64,000 nt of DNA from NCBI RefSeq assembly GCF_963422355.1, contig NC_085097.1, positions 1,581,001-1,645,000 on the forward strand. Direction: 5' to 3'. A model generated the notes under the pieces. The model was given only the letters and a program-made list of their open reading frames with translations, was not told the DNA's origin and ran no database searches. A program made the translations under genes and the position numbers. Origin of the DNA: Corticium candelabrum (Eukaryota; Porifera; Homoscleromorpha; Homosclerophorida; Plakinidae). Positions 20,661-33,995 of this stretch are shown one piece after another. The first letter of the stretch is position 1, and every line of letters starts with the position of its first letter.

Positions 20661-22820
20661 GTAGGGCCACAATGGAAGATTTAACTAATTTATCAATTAT
20701 TAATGATAAGTACGTTTCAAAAAGCCTAAAAAACTGCCCGTACGATACCACTACCCGTAAACGCGTGCGAAAGAGTAAATACCCGAAACCGCGTGGACGT
20801 TAATAACTGTGTTTCTGTCGTCTGTAAAAGTATATAATACAAAAAGGGTTGCCGTCATCATGCGAACCTTATAGCCGCCGAAGCTGACCTGTAACTGCTG
20901 CGGGAATGCTTGTAGATCCCTCCAACACGCTCTGCTTAGAGACCTGAGCAAATCTATGATATGCATGACAACTAAAAAGTTTCCCAGACCCAAATCCTTC
21001 TAGATATATCCGGTTGATTAAAAATATAAAAAGAACAGAATGGAGATAGGAAACCTTGGCACACGCAAAACGTCTATACATACATTGATATCAGGTCTAC
21101 ACTACGTTATACACGCACGGTTACGCAGAACTGGCACACTAATCATTCACGCCCATCAGGCACACCCAGCAATGATATACGGAAGATTTCTTGCCAAATG
21201 CGGGTAGGCGGGAAGAGTCACAAATGCTGAAGTCTCAAACTCAGTTGGCAGCTCTGGTAGTAAGCATGTCACGCGTACACCTCTGGACGGTCACATGCAC
21301 CTATTGAGAGGTTATGTGCACTTCTGGGAAAGACCACCTCCAATTTACGATCAACTTTGACGGGCTTTTGGGGGGGGGGTTGATAATGGGGGAATCACTG
21401 TATAATTAAACTACTAGTAGTTTTGATGTCCCGAACTCGTTGGAATGTATTTCCATATCTTTTGACCCTTAATATGAGCAATTATCATACATGGCTGAAT
21501 GGCCACTTCATTCTTGTAAAAGTTTTCTGTGAACCTGTCGACATAATATCATTCATGCAGTTGGTCTCCATTAAAATCATCCCGACAACTCTTGAGTCAG
21601 AATTTCTCCATTTCCCTTTTCCTGCACTTCTCACAGTTGAATTTTTCTGTTTCCAACTTTGATTTTATGGTCAAAATGTCTCTTAAATACTGCATGATGC
21701 TACACACGTGCCCAGCGTGCTCTATTTGAAGCTCTTCTAATCACCAATGTTAACAAGCAGCGCAGCAACAGCACTCAGAGATCAGAAGGTTGACATTTGA
21801 GTAGAAAAGTTAATGTTGTGATTATTAGCTTTGTTTTGCAGTAATGCGTCTCATACCGGTACTCAGTCCACTCCAACAGCCATAATCTGGTGACACAATT
21901 ATTCGTGAACGGCAAGTAGAAGGAGTCGAACAGGCGTATGGTGAGGACAATCATTTGCTTTGTAAAGATATTGTTGAACTACTTGTACGTGTTAGAGGAA
22001 ATATACTTGAGCCAAGAAAGTCATCAATTGAGGATTGGGTAGATTATTAACAGTTATCATATAATTGCATGTGCTTTCTTTGATTGTTTGCTTGTGCGTC
22101 GGTCATTAAGTTTGATTTCGATTTGCTTGTTTTATTCGAATCATTTGAATACTTTCAAGGAATTACAGATTTCATTTGTTTGTCTTGCTATGAGCTAGCT
22201 GGTGCTTGCAATAACTACTACTTTGAGTAACAAGAAAATTTAGGAAGTATAGAAGGAGATGCAGCATATAACTCACCAGAATGCTATATCTTCTAACATT
22301 CAAGTCAAGCGAGGAAGAAAGCAAGAACCTCCATTACAGTTGCAAACACTCAAGACGAAAAGACTGTACTCAAAGTCTGTCTTTTGCATCTGATTATCTC
22401 TATGACAAGTAACAACATTAGACTACATTAAGGTTAAACCCACCAGCATCAGCAACAGCTTCCTTTGTGTTATGTTTCTGGTTCCTTGGACATCTATACA
22501 GCTCACAACCAAAGCAATAATTCTGCAAATTAAATTACCCCTACAAACCGTATAACTCATTCAATCTTTCTGTTCATCGAAGTGAAGATCGCGGAAGTAG
22601 CAAAAAGGAATGGTAGAAGTTGTAATAAACAAAGATAGGACAGTAACAAAAGTGATACCACATCGCTGAGGGTTTACCAAAAAGGTGGAATACGGATATT
22701 ACACAAGGTTTGCTGCATCTGCCATGTCTCTTTACGAGATCGATCAGTAGAAAGCTGCTCGATTAAATTTGTTTGCTCATCCATCGTTAATGTCAAGATT
22801 TGACAGCCTAATGCATATTA
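20661..22820. other. Long stretch without supported gene
   Basis: Several ORFs of 67-80 codons but no motifs. A G10 run lies at about 21370. The right part (22000-22800) is AT-rich and may belong to the decayed DUF6589-like gene that follows. Confidence 0.5.
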
Positions 22821-25100
22821 ATGGTAAAGATGCAAAAGCATTATTTGCATGTTCATTTTTCATCTCAAGATATAACTACTGAACTACTCAAGAGAAATCC
22901 AATTATGATGCCTTGCATGGGCACTATACTAAATCATGCAAGTAGAAATGCAGACAAGAGTGAAAGGTCAGCAGCTATAAATAAGCTTTGCAGCCTTCTG
23001 TCTACTGAAACAACGAAGTGATCACTTTGCAACATCAGCAGCCATCAACAATATAGTTCTGTACAAAGGTCATGCAAACAGAATGGTAGGTACCAATTAA
23101 TAGCGACTGCTAATAACAACTAATAGTCATATGCTGATAGATTTTCTATGTACAGACATTTGACCGATTGAATCATTTACGAATGTGCCTTTCCAAGACA
23201 CAACTCTGGCAGTCATTGATAGACTGATTCAAAACTATGACTATTGCATACGAGATGAACAATGTAAAATTTAGAATTGGTGCTTCAACCAAGGTAAGAA
23301 TCTTTAATCATGTAATGTTACGCATTTTTTTGCAGGCAACAGTCTTGATTGTCCGTGACGTTTCAAGATTGTCAGTGACAACCTTGACTTTCGAACCAAA
23401 GTTTGTTACATGACTGAGACACATCAGAATCAACAGAAGCACTGTTTTCACGCCTATGCTACCTTTTTTCGATTTCCAAGTTACCACTTGGCTAATGACA
23501 CAACTATTTTGCCATCCATTCACAAACCTCCAAACACTGCATACCTTTTGTCACGTAAAGAGTTCGAACCGAATGCTTCGATAAGATTTGGCTGTTCACT
23601 TGGGAAGAGTACTGTGCTGCAATGTTAGATAATCAAGCCGTTTCCAAAGTTGTTTCCGGACCACATTCCACATACCAACTCTAAGTACATGAAGCAGAAA
23701 TCTCAGATAGTATGCTGATTCAACTGTACATTTTGCTGTGGGGGTTTATACCATTGTATATGACCTTTTTGCTTATCACTAAGACTGCTGTTTAAGAACG
23801 AGCAACACAACGATGATATACTGGAACATCTTGGGTCACTTTACTCAGTACGTGCCAACAACAATGGACCAGAAAGGAATCGCTGAGCAACTACTGTTTG
23901 GTGGTGATCAACGAACTGCCGAAAGGACGCGAAGTGCAAAAGCACTTCAGCTAAATAACAGGACTGGTTTGGTGGTCTGGTATATGTGTACCTGTTATAG
24001 AAGATCATCGCCGGACACAGCAGTACAACAACAAGACTAAGTAAAGTCATCGACCATAACCTACAACCAATTGTTCAGAAATCAGACTCATATCCGCGAC
24101 TCAAAAAACTTCACACAAATTGTCGACATAACCACACTACCGAAAGACGTCTTGTTAGTCGCCGCCGATGTCACTAATTTTTTTCCATTCTTGCATGTTG
24201 TCAGATTATTGAGACCATAACGTATGTATGTGCAAGTAGCTTGGATGCTATTTTATCTAGCAGATTACGAGTCTGATACTGAAACTTTGCATCAACTGGG
24301 AAACTATATTCGAAGACGACATGTCAAAGCAAAAGTGAAAGAAAATTTAATTCTTCTCAAGAGTTCCCCAACATAGTGACACGGGCGCATGTCATTGCAC
24401 AGCAGCACTAGGTCACATTAAAATGCCTCCTATGGTATATAATGTAATCATAAGTTCAACACAAATTTGGGTTTATATAGTTGTGCTTTGTATAATTTGT
24501 CTCGGAAACATGCATTCATTAAACAGCGGCACATGATCAGCAGGACACAGAAATGCAAGCTACATCAATAAGCAGTGCAGGGCTCTGGTGACAGACATGC
24601 CTTTCAATTGTCACGGAATGAATGGTAGTACTAGCGCTACTCCATGCGCAAATCAACAGTCTTTCTCCTATGGCTACCCTGGATGTCTCAAAACACATTG
24701 TTGCAATAGAGTGGCTTAAAACGTCGTCATCGTAAAAGCCATAAAGATTCAGCATTTCTTCAGACAATACAGGCAAGTGAAGATGCGCACGGCACTTTCC
24801 AACAGCCAGATAGTGACCTTGACTATGAATCCAGTCTTTTGTCAATGGGCTTGACTATTCAAGCTTTCCAAGATGCCGTCAGAGAGGGAGATGGAGATCG
24901 CGCTGTTAGTTTATGGAAGGTATTTTGTTATACTTTCAATCTCATGGGAGAAAGAAAGTATAGCATTGAGGCTCTTAATTTTCTTTCACAAAATCAAGCT
25001 ATTTTGACTCAAAGGATGGCCTACAGAGTGATTTGAGACAGCTTCGTTAATCTCCATGGTTCAAGTGCTCATAACATATCGTCTGCCCTCCCATTTAGGG
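22821..25100 (+). pseudogene. DUF6589-like gene, heavily degraded
   Basis: Pieces appear in order on the plus strand: LNHASRNADKSERSAAINKL (about 22930), FDRLNHLRMCLSKTQLWQSL (about 23160-23220), DNLDFRTKVCYMTETHQNQQ (about 23380), FGGDQRTAERTRSAKALQLN (about 23900) and DAVREGDGDRAVSLWKVFCY (about 24870), then the shifted FVNLHGSS near 25045. The order and motifs (an aspartate after DN, a GDQ..ER block, the GDG..LWK block) match the DUF6589 family of invertebrates and fungi, whose function is unknown and which behaves like a mobile-element gene. Many stops and frame changes show it is dead. Confidence 0.6.
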
Positions 25101-25616
25101 CCAAATCTGGCTGATACGACACTTACAAGTGTCTTGTAGTCTAAAGAGTGTCATTGAAGTTGTTAACAAAGTATATACGTCTGTTAGTACGCATGTACTC
25201 TCAAAGACTACACTCTAAGTGAAGTGATGAGGAAGATTTGCAAAAGCTAGTTACTTTGCTTGTTATTAAAGGCGCCTTTCAGTATGTACCAGGACGTTGT
25301 CAGAGGCAATTTAGTAATCTAGGATAAACCCTTTTCTAAATGTTAAAGCTTCAAATCTGTTTTATTGACAAAATACGCAGAAAATTAAGCTTGCATCACA
25401 GCAATCGTTTGATACTCCTACCACATATGAGTTTATACATAGCGATACAGTTCAGTATACAACTGAAGGTGTGACAGACACTACACGTCTGACAAGATAC
25501 ATGTACAATGCATATATACAGTGTACATGTATCGCATATGTATGTATATTATTGTTGAAATAAAGAACCTAATATACCAGCAACTCAGTGATTTTGTAAT
25601 TTCATCTAAAATACCA
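25101..25616. other. No recognisable gene
   Basis: AT-rich, with a palindromic ATGTACA/TGTACAT-rich patch near 25497-25540. No ORF with motifs. Confidence 0.5.
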
Positions 25617-25671
25617 AATGACAGCCATTGCATGATCTAGATCAATGACAGCCTTTGCATGATCTAGACTT
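25617..25671. repeat. 27-bp direct duplication
   Basis: The unit ATGACAGCCATTGCATGATC plus TAGATCA is followed by a near-identical copy with one internal substitution. It is a small tandem duplication without coding meaning. Confidence 0.85.
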
Positions 25672-25724
25672 ACTACTACAGAAGTACGCCTATACCAATG
25701 ACGTGACCCCATTGCAGCAGCAGC

Positions 25725-26240
25725 TCCCAAAAGGGTTCCAATTACTCTTCAGCCAATTGTGAAAGCAAAATTGCAACGAACGAAGGAGTCCAATGTGATC
25801 GAGGAAGTGACAGAACCAACAGAATGGTTTACTCCTATGGTTCCCGTGCCCAACTAGGATGGCAATATGAGAATTTTGGCAAACCTAACGAAACTGAACA
25901 GGTCTGTTGAACGAGAGAAGTTCCATTTGGCTAACTACACGTTCCCTCAGCTACAAGGTACAAAATATTTTACAACCTACTCGATTACCGTTTGGGATTA
26001 CTTGTGTGCCACAAGTATTTCATCGCGTAATGCAAAATATCTTGGCTGGTCAGTCTGGCGCGACATGTTAGACGAATTTCTTTTAGGGGAATCAACACAA
26101 GAACATGACGTGCGTTTGCACAAACTATTGGCTCGATGAAAGACACAAGGCGTGAAACTGAAACCTTCCAAATTTACATTTTAAGATAATCAAGTAAAGT
26201 TCTTTGGTCACTTGTTGAAGAGCCGTGGTGTCAGATACTG
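25725..26240 (+). pseudogene. Ty3/gypsy reverse transcriptase remnant
   Basis: The frame contains KAKLQRTKESNVIEEVTEPT, then EWFTPMVPVPN, a stop, and RILANLTKLNRSVEREKFHL, the first conserved RT blocks. It then jumps to ESTQEHDVRLHKLLAR and, after another stop, VKFFGHLLKSRGV. The blocks with the catalytic YxDD are scrambled or lost: the region that should carry them reads WSVWRDMLDEFLLGES. The gene is dead, with an internal deletion and nonsense changes. Confidence 0.75.
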
Positions 26241-26689
26241 ATGACACCAACCAAGCCGAAATTCTAACAGAAGCTTCATCAACCAGAGACGAAGATGCAT
26301 CAATACTGGAGTGACCGTGACCAGATCCGGACAAGTAGTACGACCACAATGGCAAAGTGATTATGTTTGACTACGATATTAGAGTGGATAGAGAGACTTG
26401 GTTTTGTTTCAGTCTTTAAGAGAAAGAGGGTTCGATGTGTTGTTTTTCGTTTTAACCTAATTTGGTTGGAGATGTTCTGATCTTTGATGGGGAGATGTAC
26501 TGTACCTTGGGAGTTAATGCACGCTACTTACAGTATAGCTAATATGTCATACACGTGTCACTGTTTCTGCGAATACTAGCGTCGCTTGGATACTCTTACA
26601 ATAATGCCAGATGCTACACATGAGTGATGCCATTAGAGAATAAATTTTGGAGGAGGTTAGAAACAGCATTTACTTTGTAGTCTTAGCAT
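26241..26689. other. No recognisable gene
   Basis: Spacer between the gypsy RT and hAT remnants; the antisense ORF at 26125-26355 has no motifs. Confidence 0.5.
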
Positions 26690-27480
26690 GAGGTGACGGA
26701 TGTGTCTGGGTGGGAGCAGCTTGGTGTTGCCATTCGCTATGTAAAACATGGTTTGCCAGTGGAGAAACTAATCAAGTTTGTAGTCTGTGAGAGAATAAAA
26801 AGCAAAGATTTGTGCCAGGCATTGCTGGAGACGTTGCAGACCCTGGCTGGATCCCAAACTTTGCAGAGCCTAGGGATATGATTTTACAGGCAATATCTCC
26901 AGGCAGTTTAATGGTTGCCAGGCACATTTCCGAGAAGCAGCACTCCTAGCAAAATACTTTCACTAAGGACGCCATCAGCTAAACCGTTGTGTTATCCAAG
27001 TCAGTCCCTCTATACGTTGTGCATACTACGGTCAGTGACTTGAAATCATTTGTTTTGTTATTCCAGTTCTTACCAAAGCCCCAAAGAGCCTTGGCGGCAT
27101 CCATCCAAGATGTTAATGCTGAAAAGCGCCAGAAAGATGATGCACAAGTTGAGCAAGATAACTTCAAAGCTTTTATCTGACTCCAGGTGGGCATACGAGA
27201 CACACACTACGTTTGAAGGTTTTAGTCGATTTGTACGAGATTCTTCTTTCCTAATGCCTCCAAGTCCTGGCACTCCAAGCCAATGGGCTGCAGAAAAGTA
27301 CCACGTCCCCGAACTTCATTGCTGCTTTCTACACCAACCTAAACTTCGTGGCCTACACCAAGGCTCTGAGCATCAATTGCAGGCAGAATAAAAGGAAATC
27401 CTTAAAGGTTATCAAGGAGTTGGTTAAGTGAAAGATTCTTGCGGAGAAACGAGCTGCAGCAGAAGTGGTTACTATATCTC
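26690..27480 (+). pseudogene. hAT transposase remnant (ZMYM1/TTF-type)
   Basis: Starts in the core domain with EVTDVSGWEQLGVAIRYV and KFVVCERIKSKDLCQALLET, corresponding to the D-x-T-D-V-S and FVxCER blocks of ZMYM1/TTF-type hAT transposases. The shifted frame then reads GYDFTGNISRQFNGCQAHFR. A later frame has PKPQRALAASIQDVNAEKRQ. The expected aspartate after GYD is changed by a frame shift. Multiple stops exclude function. Confidence 0.65.
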
Positions 27481-28700
27481 AGCTGTCAACTCCTCGAGGT
27501 AGACGCTCAGGTTAAACGTGGAGAGTAACAACACTGCAGAATACTGGCGTTGACCTGTATTCATACCGTTTCTAGATCATCTGATTGCAGAGTTTGCGCA
27601 TGCATTGCATCTCTGAGATATTTGTGGCTCCCATTCCAGCATTGTTGCTCGTCCCAGCCCATCTGGAGTGCCTAACATCTTGCAGGGAGTTGGCACTAAG
27701 ACAAGTGCTATGCTTCTGATTTCATAGAAGCTAATTCATTCTCCCAGGAAGTAAAGAGGTGGAGGAAGACATGAGAGGTTTGCCAGAAGACTGCGTATCC
27801 TCCACTAGCAAGCTTGACTTCTGCAAAAAAGCCGCTTCGCCGTTATTCTCCATCTGTCTCAGGTACGACAGTGCTAGTCATATAATAAACTACCGCGACA
27901 TAGTGCCTGATTCCGAAGTCTCCCAATTGAGTCGACTCTGTCCCTACGAGTCGGTATATACTTAACTAATTAGGTCCGGCGGACGAGTATGCGCACAGTT
28001 ATCAAGTGGTTTCGCCAAAGAACGCAATATCGGCGTCGATGGGGACATAGGACGTGTGCGCGTCGGTCGAGCGTGGATTGGCGCAGCGCGTGCAACCGAC
28101 ATCGTGAGACCCTAGCTTGTCCAAAGACATCGGCGTTCTGAGAGGCGTAGCTGCAACAAGTGCCAGTACCAAGTAATAGGGATGCGGCTCAGCCATTATA
28201 ACATGCGTGCACATGCACCTTCAGCGGTTCCTAGTAGCATATCGGCAGGCCCCAGCAACACGTCAGCTGCTTTGCACAAATAGGAAAAAGCGCAGCAATC
28301 ACATAGTGCATGAGTACATGCACTCTTACTGAGCGGTCAGCGAAGCCAATTAACGCACACTCACGCTTAGCAGATGCAGACAACTTCGTAAGCAATCAGT
28401 CACATAATTTCTTGGCGCCGTTACAGAGGCGGCACTTGGGATTACCTCCGGTAGTGTTCGTCGTGCAAGGTGTAAGTGTTCTTCAAACGTCAACCGTGCC
28501 AATGCTGGGGTCCATTCTGAAAGGGATGCTTCGGCCTACAAACGGGACAGCTTAAAGAATCCTGCATAATGTGAGAAGGAATTATTCCCGTTCTGGTGCG
28601 ATTACTCCGCACCATTTATGCACAGGAATATGTGGATTTTTCTGAGCCTGTGCTAGGCAACTTAGAGTTACTGAGACGTATGCAAGCTAAGTTGGAGCCA
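27481..28700. other. No supported gene
   Basis: ORFs of 68-81 codons (27759-27965, 28310-28555) have no motifs. Sequence near 28270-28700 is moderately CpG-rich and may be the left part of the retroelement-like remnant that follows. Confidence 0.45.
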
Positions 28701-28719
28701 GCAAACCGGCGCCGCTTGC

Positions 28720-29460
28720 GGTAAATGCCCACGTGAATTCAATGTTTTACAACCTACGTGTGGATACTACTACACAAACCATCCAGCACAGGCACTGGAA
28801 TTAATGGTTGACCTACGTTTAGTGGCGCGCGAGGCTCACTCGTGCTACAGCAGTACCGGATGGTTGTTTTACGATGCTCGCTTCAGGCAGCTGGCGGCGT
28901 CCAATAGCAGCCTGTCATACAGACAGCTGCACGCGCCTGTCTTAAGCAACGATCCAGGTGATGGACTCCGAAAGCGCTGTGCGTCCATTGCATAGAGACG
29001 GATGATGGCCTCCGGTTCATGTGCGCTTTAACCGAATGAAGCTACGCCTATCACTGCGCCACGCAGATTTAAGCCAGAACAGAGATCGCTGTCGGGTAGA
29101 TTAGAATAGCACCAAAAAAGAAACAAGTCATGTAACAACAAAAAATCACCTGCCGGAACTACAACTATAGCGGTTTTCCGGAATGCACCTACCAACACCG
29201 CTACCTGCGCTGCAAACGCGGTCACGAGGTGCTGGATGGAAAGAGGATTTACCAGCCCTACAGTGTTGCCAACCGGCAGCAACGCCCCGCAACAAAACGC
29301 GGTGTTCTCGTCTCCGCTGTTAATAAGTGCTTGAAGGCGAGCTCTAGCGCGCCATCTGTACACGGTTTCGTCAAGGACGACGTGAGTGGCCTATCTCAAC
29401 GATTCATAATAGACTACGATTACGGCAGAGTCGCAACGGAAGGTCGCTCAGAAGCATGAA
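28720..29460 (+). pseudogene. Possible DIRS-like gag remnant
   Basis: An ORF at 28804-28995 reads VDLRLVAREAHSCYSSTGWL, then FYDARFRQLAASNSSLSYRQ. This pattern (a helix ending in W-x-x-YD-x-x-FR..A) is found in gag-like proteins near tyrosine-recombinase retroelements. About 170 bp later another frame has ECTYQHRYLRCKRGHEVLDG (about 29179-29238), a Cys/His cluster in the right relative place for a gag zinc motif. No RT, RNase H or recombinase is visible. Assignment is tentative. Confidence 0.35.
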
Positions 29461-31807
29461 AACAACAGACAGCAACGGTAGTCATCGACGCGTACTTACA
29501 GGAGCAATGCGCAGCAGCTCGGGTCGAGTTTCCCGTGAGCGATGCGGCCAAGGCGTACGTAATTCCCATGGGGGTCATTCCGAAGGCCCATCAACTAGAG
29601 TGGTGCTGCGTTAGCGTGAATTTTTCGTTACCAAAGGCGGCAAGCGACAACGGCGGTTTATCGTTACAGCGGTGCTAACATTCCTATGTAAGCATTGTCG
29701 TGGCGGCATGAGTTAGGAGTGGGAGTGGGAATGCTCTGGCAAAGTTAGATATGACATAGAACAAGAACGCTACCATACATTTCGCAATAGTTTTTCACTT
29801 ACTACAGTTCCTGTATCAGATCATCTTCTATGGTTGTTTGCATCCCATCTGACTGAGCAACTTAGGCATATGCCATAAGACTACTAAATGTTACCTGTTG
29901 ACGATGCGTCATCCTCTACATTCAACCTGAACTGAGGTACCGGTTTGTTGTCCATGGAAAGAGCGGAACAGAACGGAATGAAGTGGGTTTCCCTGATGCG
30001 GATTCCCTGAACGTGTTAGTCACGCGAATTTTACCGAACCCCGGATGCCGTAGTCACATAAATTTTACCGAACCAGCAGAGCATGTCTACTGTCTGTTCC
30101 CCGTAAGTGTGAACTCGAAAGTGAGTAATGAAGTAGAGATCACAACAGGCGTGCTCATTAGAGCACTAGGAGCTGCTCCAGTTGGACCAAGTTACACCAA
30201 TTATCTTAAATGGTTCCAGTTGCTGATCCTTTGGTCTTACAAGATAATTGGATATTAACCATTGCTCTACTCCTTGTCTTTGATATGCAAAAGTATTATC
30301 CTTCCGTTCTGTTTCTAGGTAAGGCTTAGATAATTTGATAAACAAAAATGCCAGACCTAGTGGTTTCTAACGATACCGAGATCATCGCGGAAGTCCCAAA
30401 ACAGAGGAGATATTGATGATTTTCAAAGATCACACTTATGGGGAACACACAGTAGTTGTGACGACGACGTACGTGTTCCTATTGTTCAGAGGCGAGTTCT
30501 ATTACCGTCCATGTAGGAAATACTCATGAACACCCCATCTGTTCGAATTTAATGACCTCGTATGCAGTTCATCCGATTCCGACGTTCTGATAACACATGT
30601 CAGTGATCCAGTCTTATGTACTGAGGACAGCATTGTGGTAAGTACTGGAAGCTACTGGCGTCGTGTACTCCGGCCTACGTGCGGGCAGGGTTTGGTCGTA
30701 ATACATGTTCCTCTAGATATCCACCGACGTATCTACCAAATTTTGTCAGCCCTGTCAATAAGGCTTGTTTCAAATTTACGAAGTACAGGTCGGTAGTATT
30801 AATTAGCCCACACTTTTGAAATCTATGACCATTTACCTTGTTAAAAGTTTTGTCTAATAAATAGTAAAACACTTGTGTTGAGGTCCCGTAGAATATTGCT
30901 TTTTTTGCGAAATCAGCACTTTCGGGTACGCAGATTGTTGTGCCTACTCAGACACGTGACTCGTCAACTCTTGCCGCGTTGTCGCACGTATATACTGCTC
31001 GATCCTTGACAGGCATTTTCGCTACAGATATGTCTACGCCATTGCAAGAGAGTCAGTACTGTATCTATGTGATCCTTAGTGAAATCCTTTGTTTGTCACA
31101 GTGCTTATCTGCTCTGCACACTACTAATAGATTTAATATCAGAATTTACTTAATAGGCCAGGAATGCCATTACCATGGTGATGGTGCCAATAGTAGAAAC
31201 AGGCTTCAAAATTGTGGCACCAGGCCTGGCGTGGGAGTCAAGTGGCACAAGAGACCGCTTTGGGGCCACAATCTTGGCATCAACAGAGGGCCGGCAACAC
31301 TGATAAATAACCTGGAAGACTACTTTATGCATTGCAATTTGAATCTTTCTGTTGAAGGTACTACTTGCATGTCTCTCGTATACGCGTAATGGACACTAGA
31401 ATGTATTTCAAGGGTTTCAACTAAAGACTATTTTTATGTTGTCCGCCTACGTGTTGCTCAATATCAGGTCATTATATATCCAGTGGCGTAAGAGTGGCAT
31501 CCAGGTTGGGAGGGCAAATGTAAATGCGCGGGCAGTGTAGCCTCGTGTACCCACGACGTCTAGCGCGCAAGTTGCACTGTCGTCTATTGGAGCTCCTCGT
31601 TTCCTTCCACTTTTATAGCTCTCGTATTCAAGATTTTATATACAGTGACCAACGGCTGCTCATTAAGGGGCCATAGACCTGTGGTTCCATGGCCTATAAT
31701 ATCGACCTAATCTGTTGCCACAACCTCCAAACAGTAAGTTACGTGACCATTTATCAGCATGAGACTAACAGACCAACGACGGATCATATTTAAGCAATCA
31801 GCTTAGA
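29461..31807. other. Long stretch without supported gene
   Basis: Contains a 91-codon ORF (29983-30258) and a 149-codon ORF (30940-31389) without recognisable motifs. At 31482 a CAGTGGCGTAAGAGTGGC string resembles one end of a hAT-type MITE, but no matching opposite end was seen. Confidence 0.4.
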
Positions 31808-32470
31808 CTATTCTATAATGCATGGCTTTAATCTACGCTTTTTACTGTGAAACCAATAGCATAAACTAAGTTGTCTTATTGTGTTGACATATCTATGTGC
31901 ATAATTATATTTACAATTGCAAACATTTTGCATCTGGGCAATGCCAAAGAAATCGCTATTATCAAGTGCTCGACAGTAAGGCACAATGTTTTGACATTTT
32001 ATAAGACGCATGATTACTATGGAGTCGGTTCCAGTTACGTACGCATCGCTACATTGGCTAGATTCAGGAGATGGAGAGATCAACTGTCCTCTCAATTCAT
32101 ACTGCGAGGGAACATAGTCAGGTTGAGATGTAGCACTACCTCTGCCTGCACAGGTAGTGTTTGGATTGACAGCATCAGCAAGAGCTGCAGATTTTGATTC
32201 CTTGTATTCAGTAGAACCAATAATGTGGTAAGTGCCTCTATAATTACGTTCTGTAGATCCACTATCACTGAATCCACTACTGTACCGTTTTTTTCTTCCA
32301 TATTCAACAACTAGTGGCGTCGCTTCTAAAGCGGGAGGTCTGTTCTGTTCAACGGCATCACCCTCAGGCATTGTAAAATTCGTCTCCTGACTTCCACCCA
32401 AATCAGGAGGTAAGTGATTGTTTCCAGATTCATGGCCTAATTCAGTTCTTTTCCACCTGATATTAGTGGA
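31808..32470 (-). CDS. Unidentified ORF with disordered Ser-rich N-part
   Basis: A minus-strand frame remains open from about 32470 to 31808. Its first 120 codons are rich in Ser, Gly, Pro and Tyr (GRKKRYSSGFSDSGSTERNY, QPDYVPSQYELRGQLISPSP), like a cytoplasmic receptor tail with possible tyrosine sites. The last 60 codons become Cys/Ile-rich and are probably non-coding intron or UTR. It may be an exon of a host gene whose other exons are not recognised. Confidence 0.3.
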   Translation of the reverse strand, partial: STNIRWKRTELGHESGNNHLPPDLGGSQETNFTMPEGDAVEQNRPPALEATPLVVEYGRKKRYSSGFSDSGSTERNYRGTYHIIGSTEYKESKSAALADAVNPNTTCAGRGSATSQPDYVPSQYELRGQLISPSPESSQCSDAYVTGTDSIVIMRLIKCQNIVPYCRALDNSDFFGIAQMQNVCNCKYNYAHRYVNTIRQLSLCYWFHSKKRRLKPCIIE

Positions 32471-33106
32471 ATATTACATGGAGGGTTCGTTTGATCTAAG
32501 TCGTCTGATCGAACGCCATCAGGAGATTGCAAGAAGTAAAGAAATCAGAAGCAATCCGCACTTAGTCATTAAAGCAGTAGCCAGAAAGAGAAGAGTCAGG
32601 GATCCAAAAACAGTGACACAAACGACTAACTCAAGATTGATACCAGTTGAAGAGTCCTTGGGAAGATTTATTGACACGTTGAAGCACCTGTTTACTGTAA
32701 ACTATAGCGTTTCTGTGCCACTACAGCTATACAAGATCGAAAGTTAGTAGTTGGCTGTAGATGAATAGCAGCTGAAATGTTGCCACATTCCTTGTGTAGT
32801 GTCAGTGCCACATCGATGGTACACCTCTCACTTGTAGCTGTGCAACAATGAGTGTGACCTATGCTCATGGTAACTTCTGTCGTGTTTGTATTGCTTGGAA
32901 AAGAAATATGCCTCACATTGTGTCCAAAACCAGCATAAAGTTTCATTCTCTCGATAGTCCAAAGCCAGAACTTTAGCATGAGTGCCACACTCGTGAGACC
33001 GACTGAACACATTGTGGCAGAGATTTACCCACGCGCTGAACTTGCGTCTGGGATGTTGGCCTATTTCGCTCCCGAATATATCCCTTAACAAAAGCACCGA
33101 TATCAT
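32418..33106. other. Overlapping unidentified ORFs on both strands
   Basis: A plus-strand ORF (32418-32747) reads EGSFDLSRLIERHQEIARSK. A minus-strand ORF (33012-32692) reads GHTHCCTATSERCTIDVALT and another (33106-32828) HECGTHAKVLALDYRENETL. The minus-strand pieces have the look of an extracellular beta-rich domain and might belong with the 32470-31808 ORF, but splice joints could not be proven. Confidence 0.25.
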
Positions 33107-33995
33107 TATAATTTTAACTAAAAAAATTCAAGGTGATTCGACTGTTAGAACGGAGTTTTTCTCTTGCGTACTTGCAAACTTTCTCTAAAATGACATGAAG
33201 ATATAAATACTATTATTAATTTGCAGAAACAGTTATTACCTTGTCAAAATGAGACGTCGCCTGTTGTTTTTAAACACTGTTGTGTTAATTCACCATCCAC
33301 TGATTATTAGTGTTGGGACACTTGCTGGGTTGCTACACGTAACGATTTCTCGGTATTGTACCGATAAACTGAAATTTTGAAAGAGTAACGGCAAACCCTT
33401 CACGATACCGAAGATGTTAGTTTTAAAATGGCCGTTCTGCCGTAGTTCCAAGAAAGAGACCTAACATCTTTGACATTTCCTATTTTTGTATACTTCAACT
33501 ACTAGTTAAGTTGCGCAAGCTGAACACACGCGCAAGCGGAATAGTGAAAAGGAAACAATCTTCGAGGCTCTGAGCACGTGCCACTCCGAGGCTCTGAGCA
33601 CGTGCCACTCCGAGGCTCTCATCACTGGCCCGCACAAGGTCACGACTGGGGGCCCTTGAAGTGCGCTGAGTGGCATCGACCGCTGCCCCGGCCTCTACAC
33701 ACGGAGACTCAAGAGCCATCTCAACTGGGGGTCCGGTAAGACAGGCCACTGACAGCCAGACAACTCACAGAGCTCTGACCGCCACCATCTTCATTAGGTG
33801 TATAGCCTAGACAAGTCATCTCATTCGATAAATTTTCCGACACAGAAATCGGTAATTGATTAGGTGCCTGTATTGACTATTGAAGTATTGTTTCCAGTTC
33901 GTCCTTGTTTCCATAGCAGAGTGCACGTGTGAATTGTCGGCCGTGTAGGTGGAGATGGACCAGGAGGCAGAACGTAGAGCGTCGGAAGAAAGAAA
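33107..33995. other. Spacer with 24-bp tandem repeat
   Basis: At about 33563-33619 the unit CGAGGCTCTGAGCACGTGCC plus ACTC occurs two and a half times. The rest shows no gene. The transcription or insertion start of the hAT remnant at 33996 lies at the right edge. Confidence 0.6.

Noticed and set aside
31482..31510. CAGTGGCGTAAGAGTGGC as a hAT end
   Set aside because: No matching opposite end nearby and no coding remnant attached.
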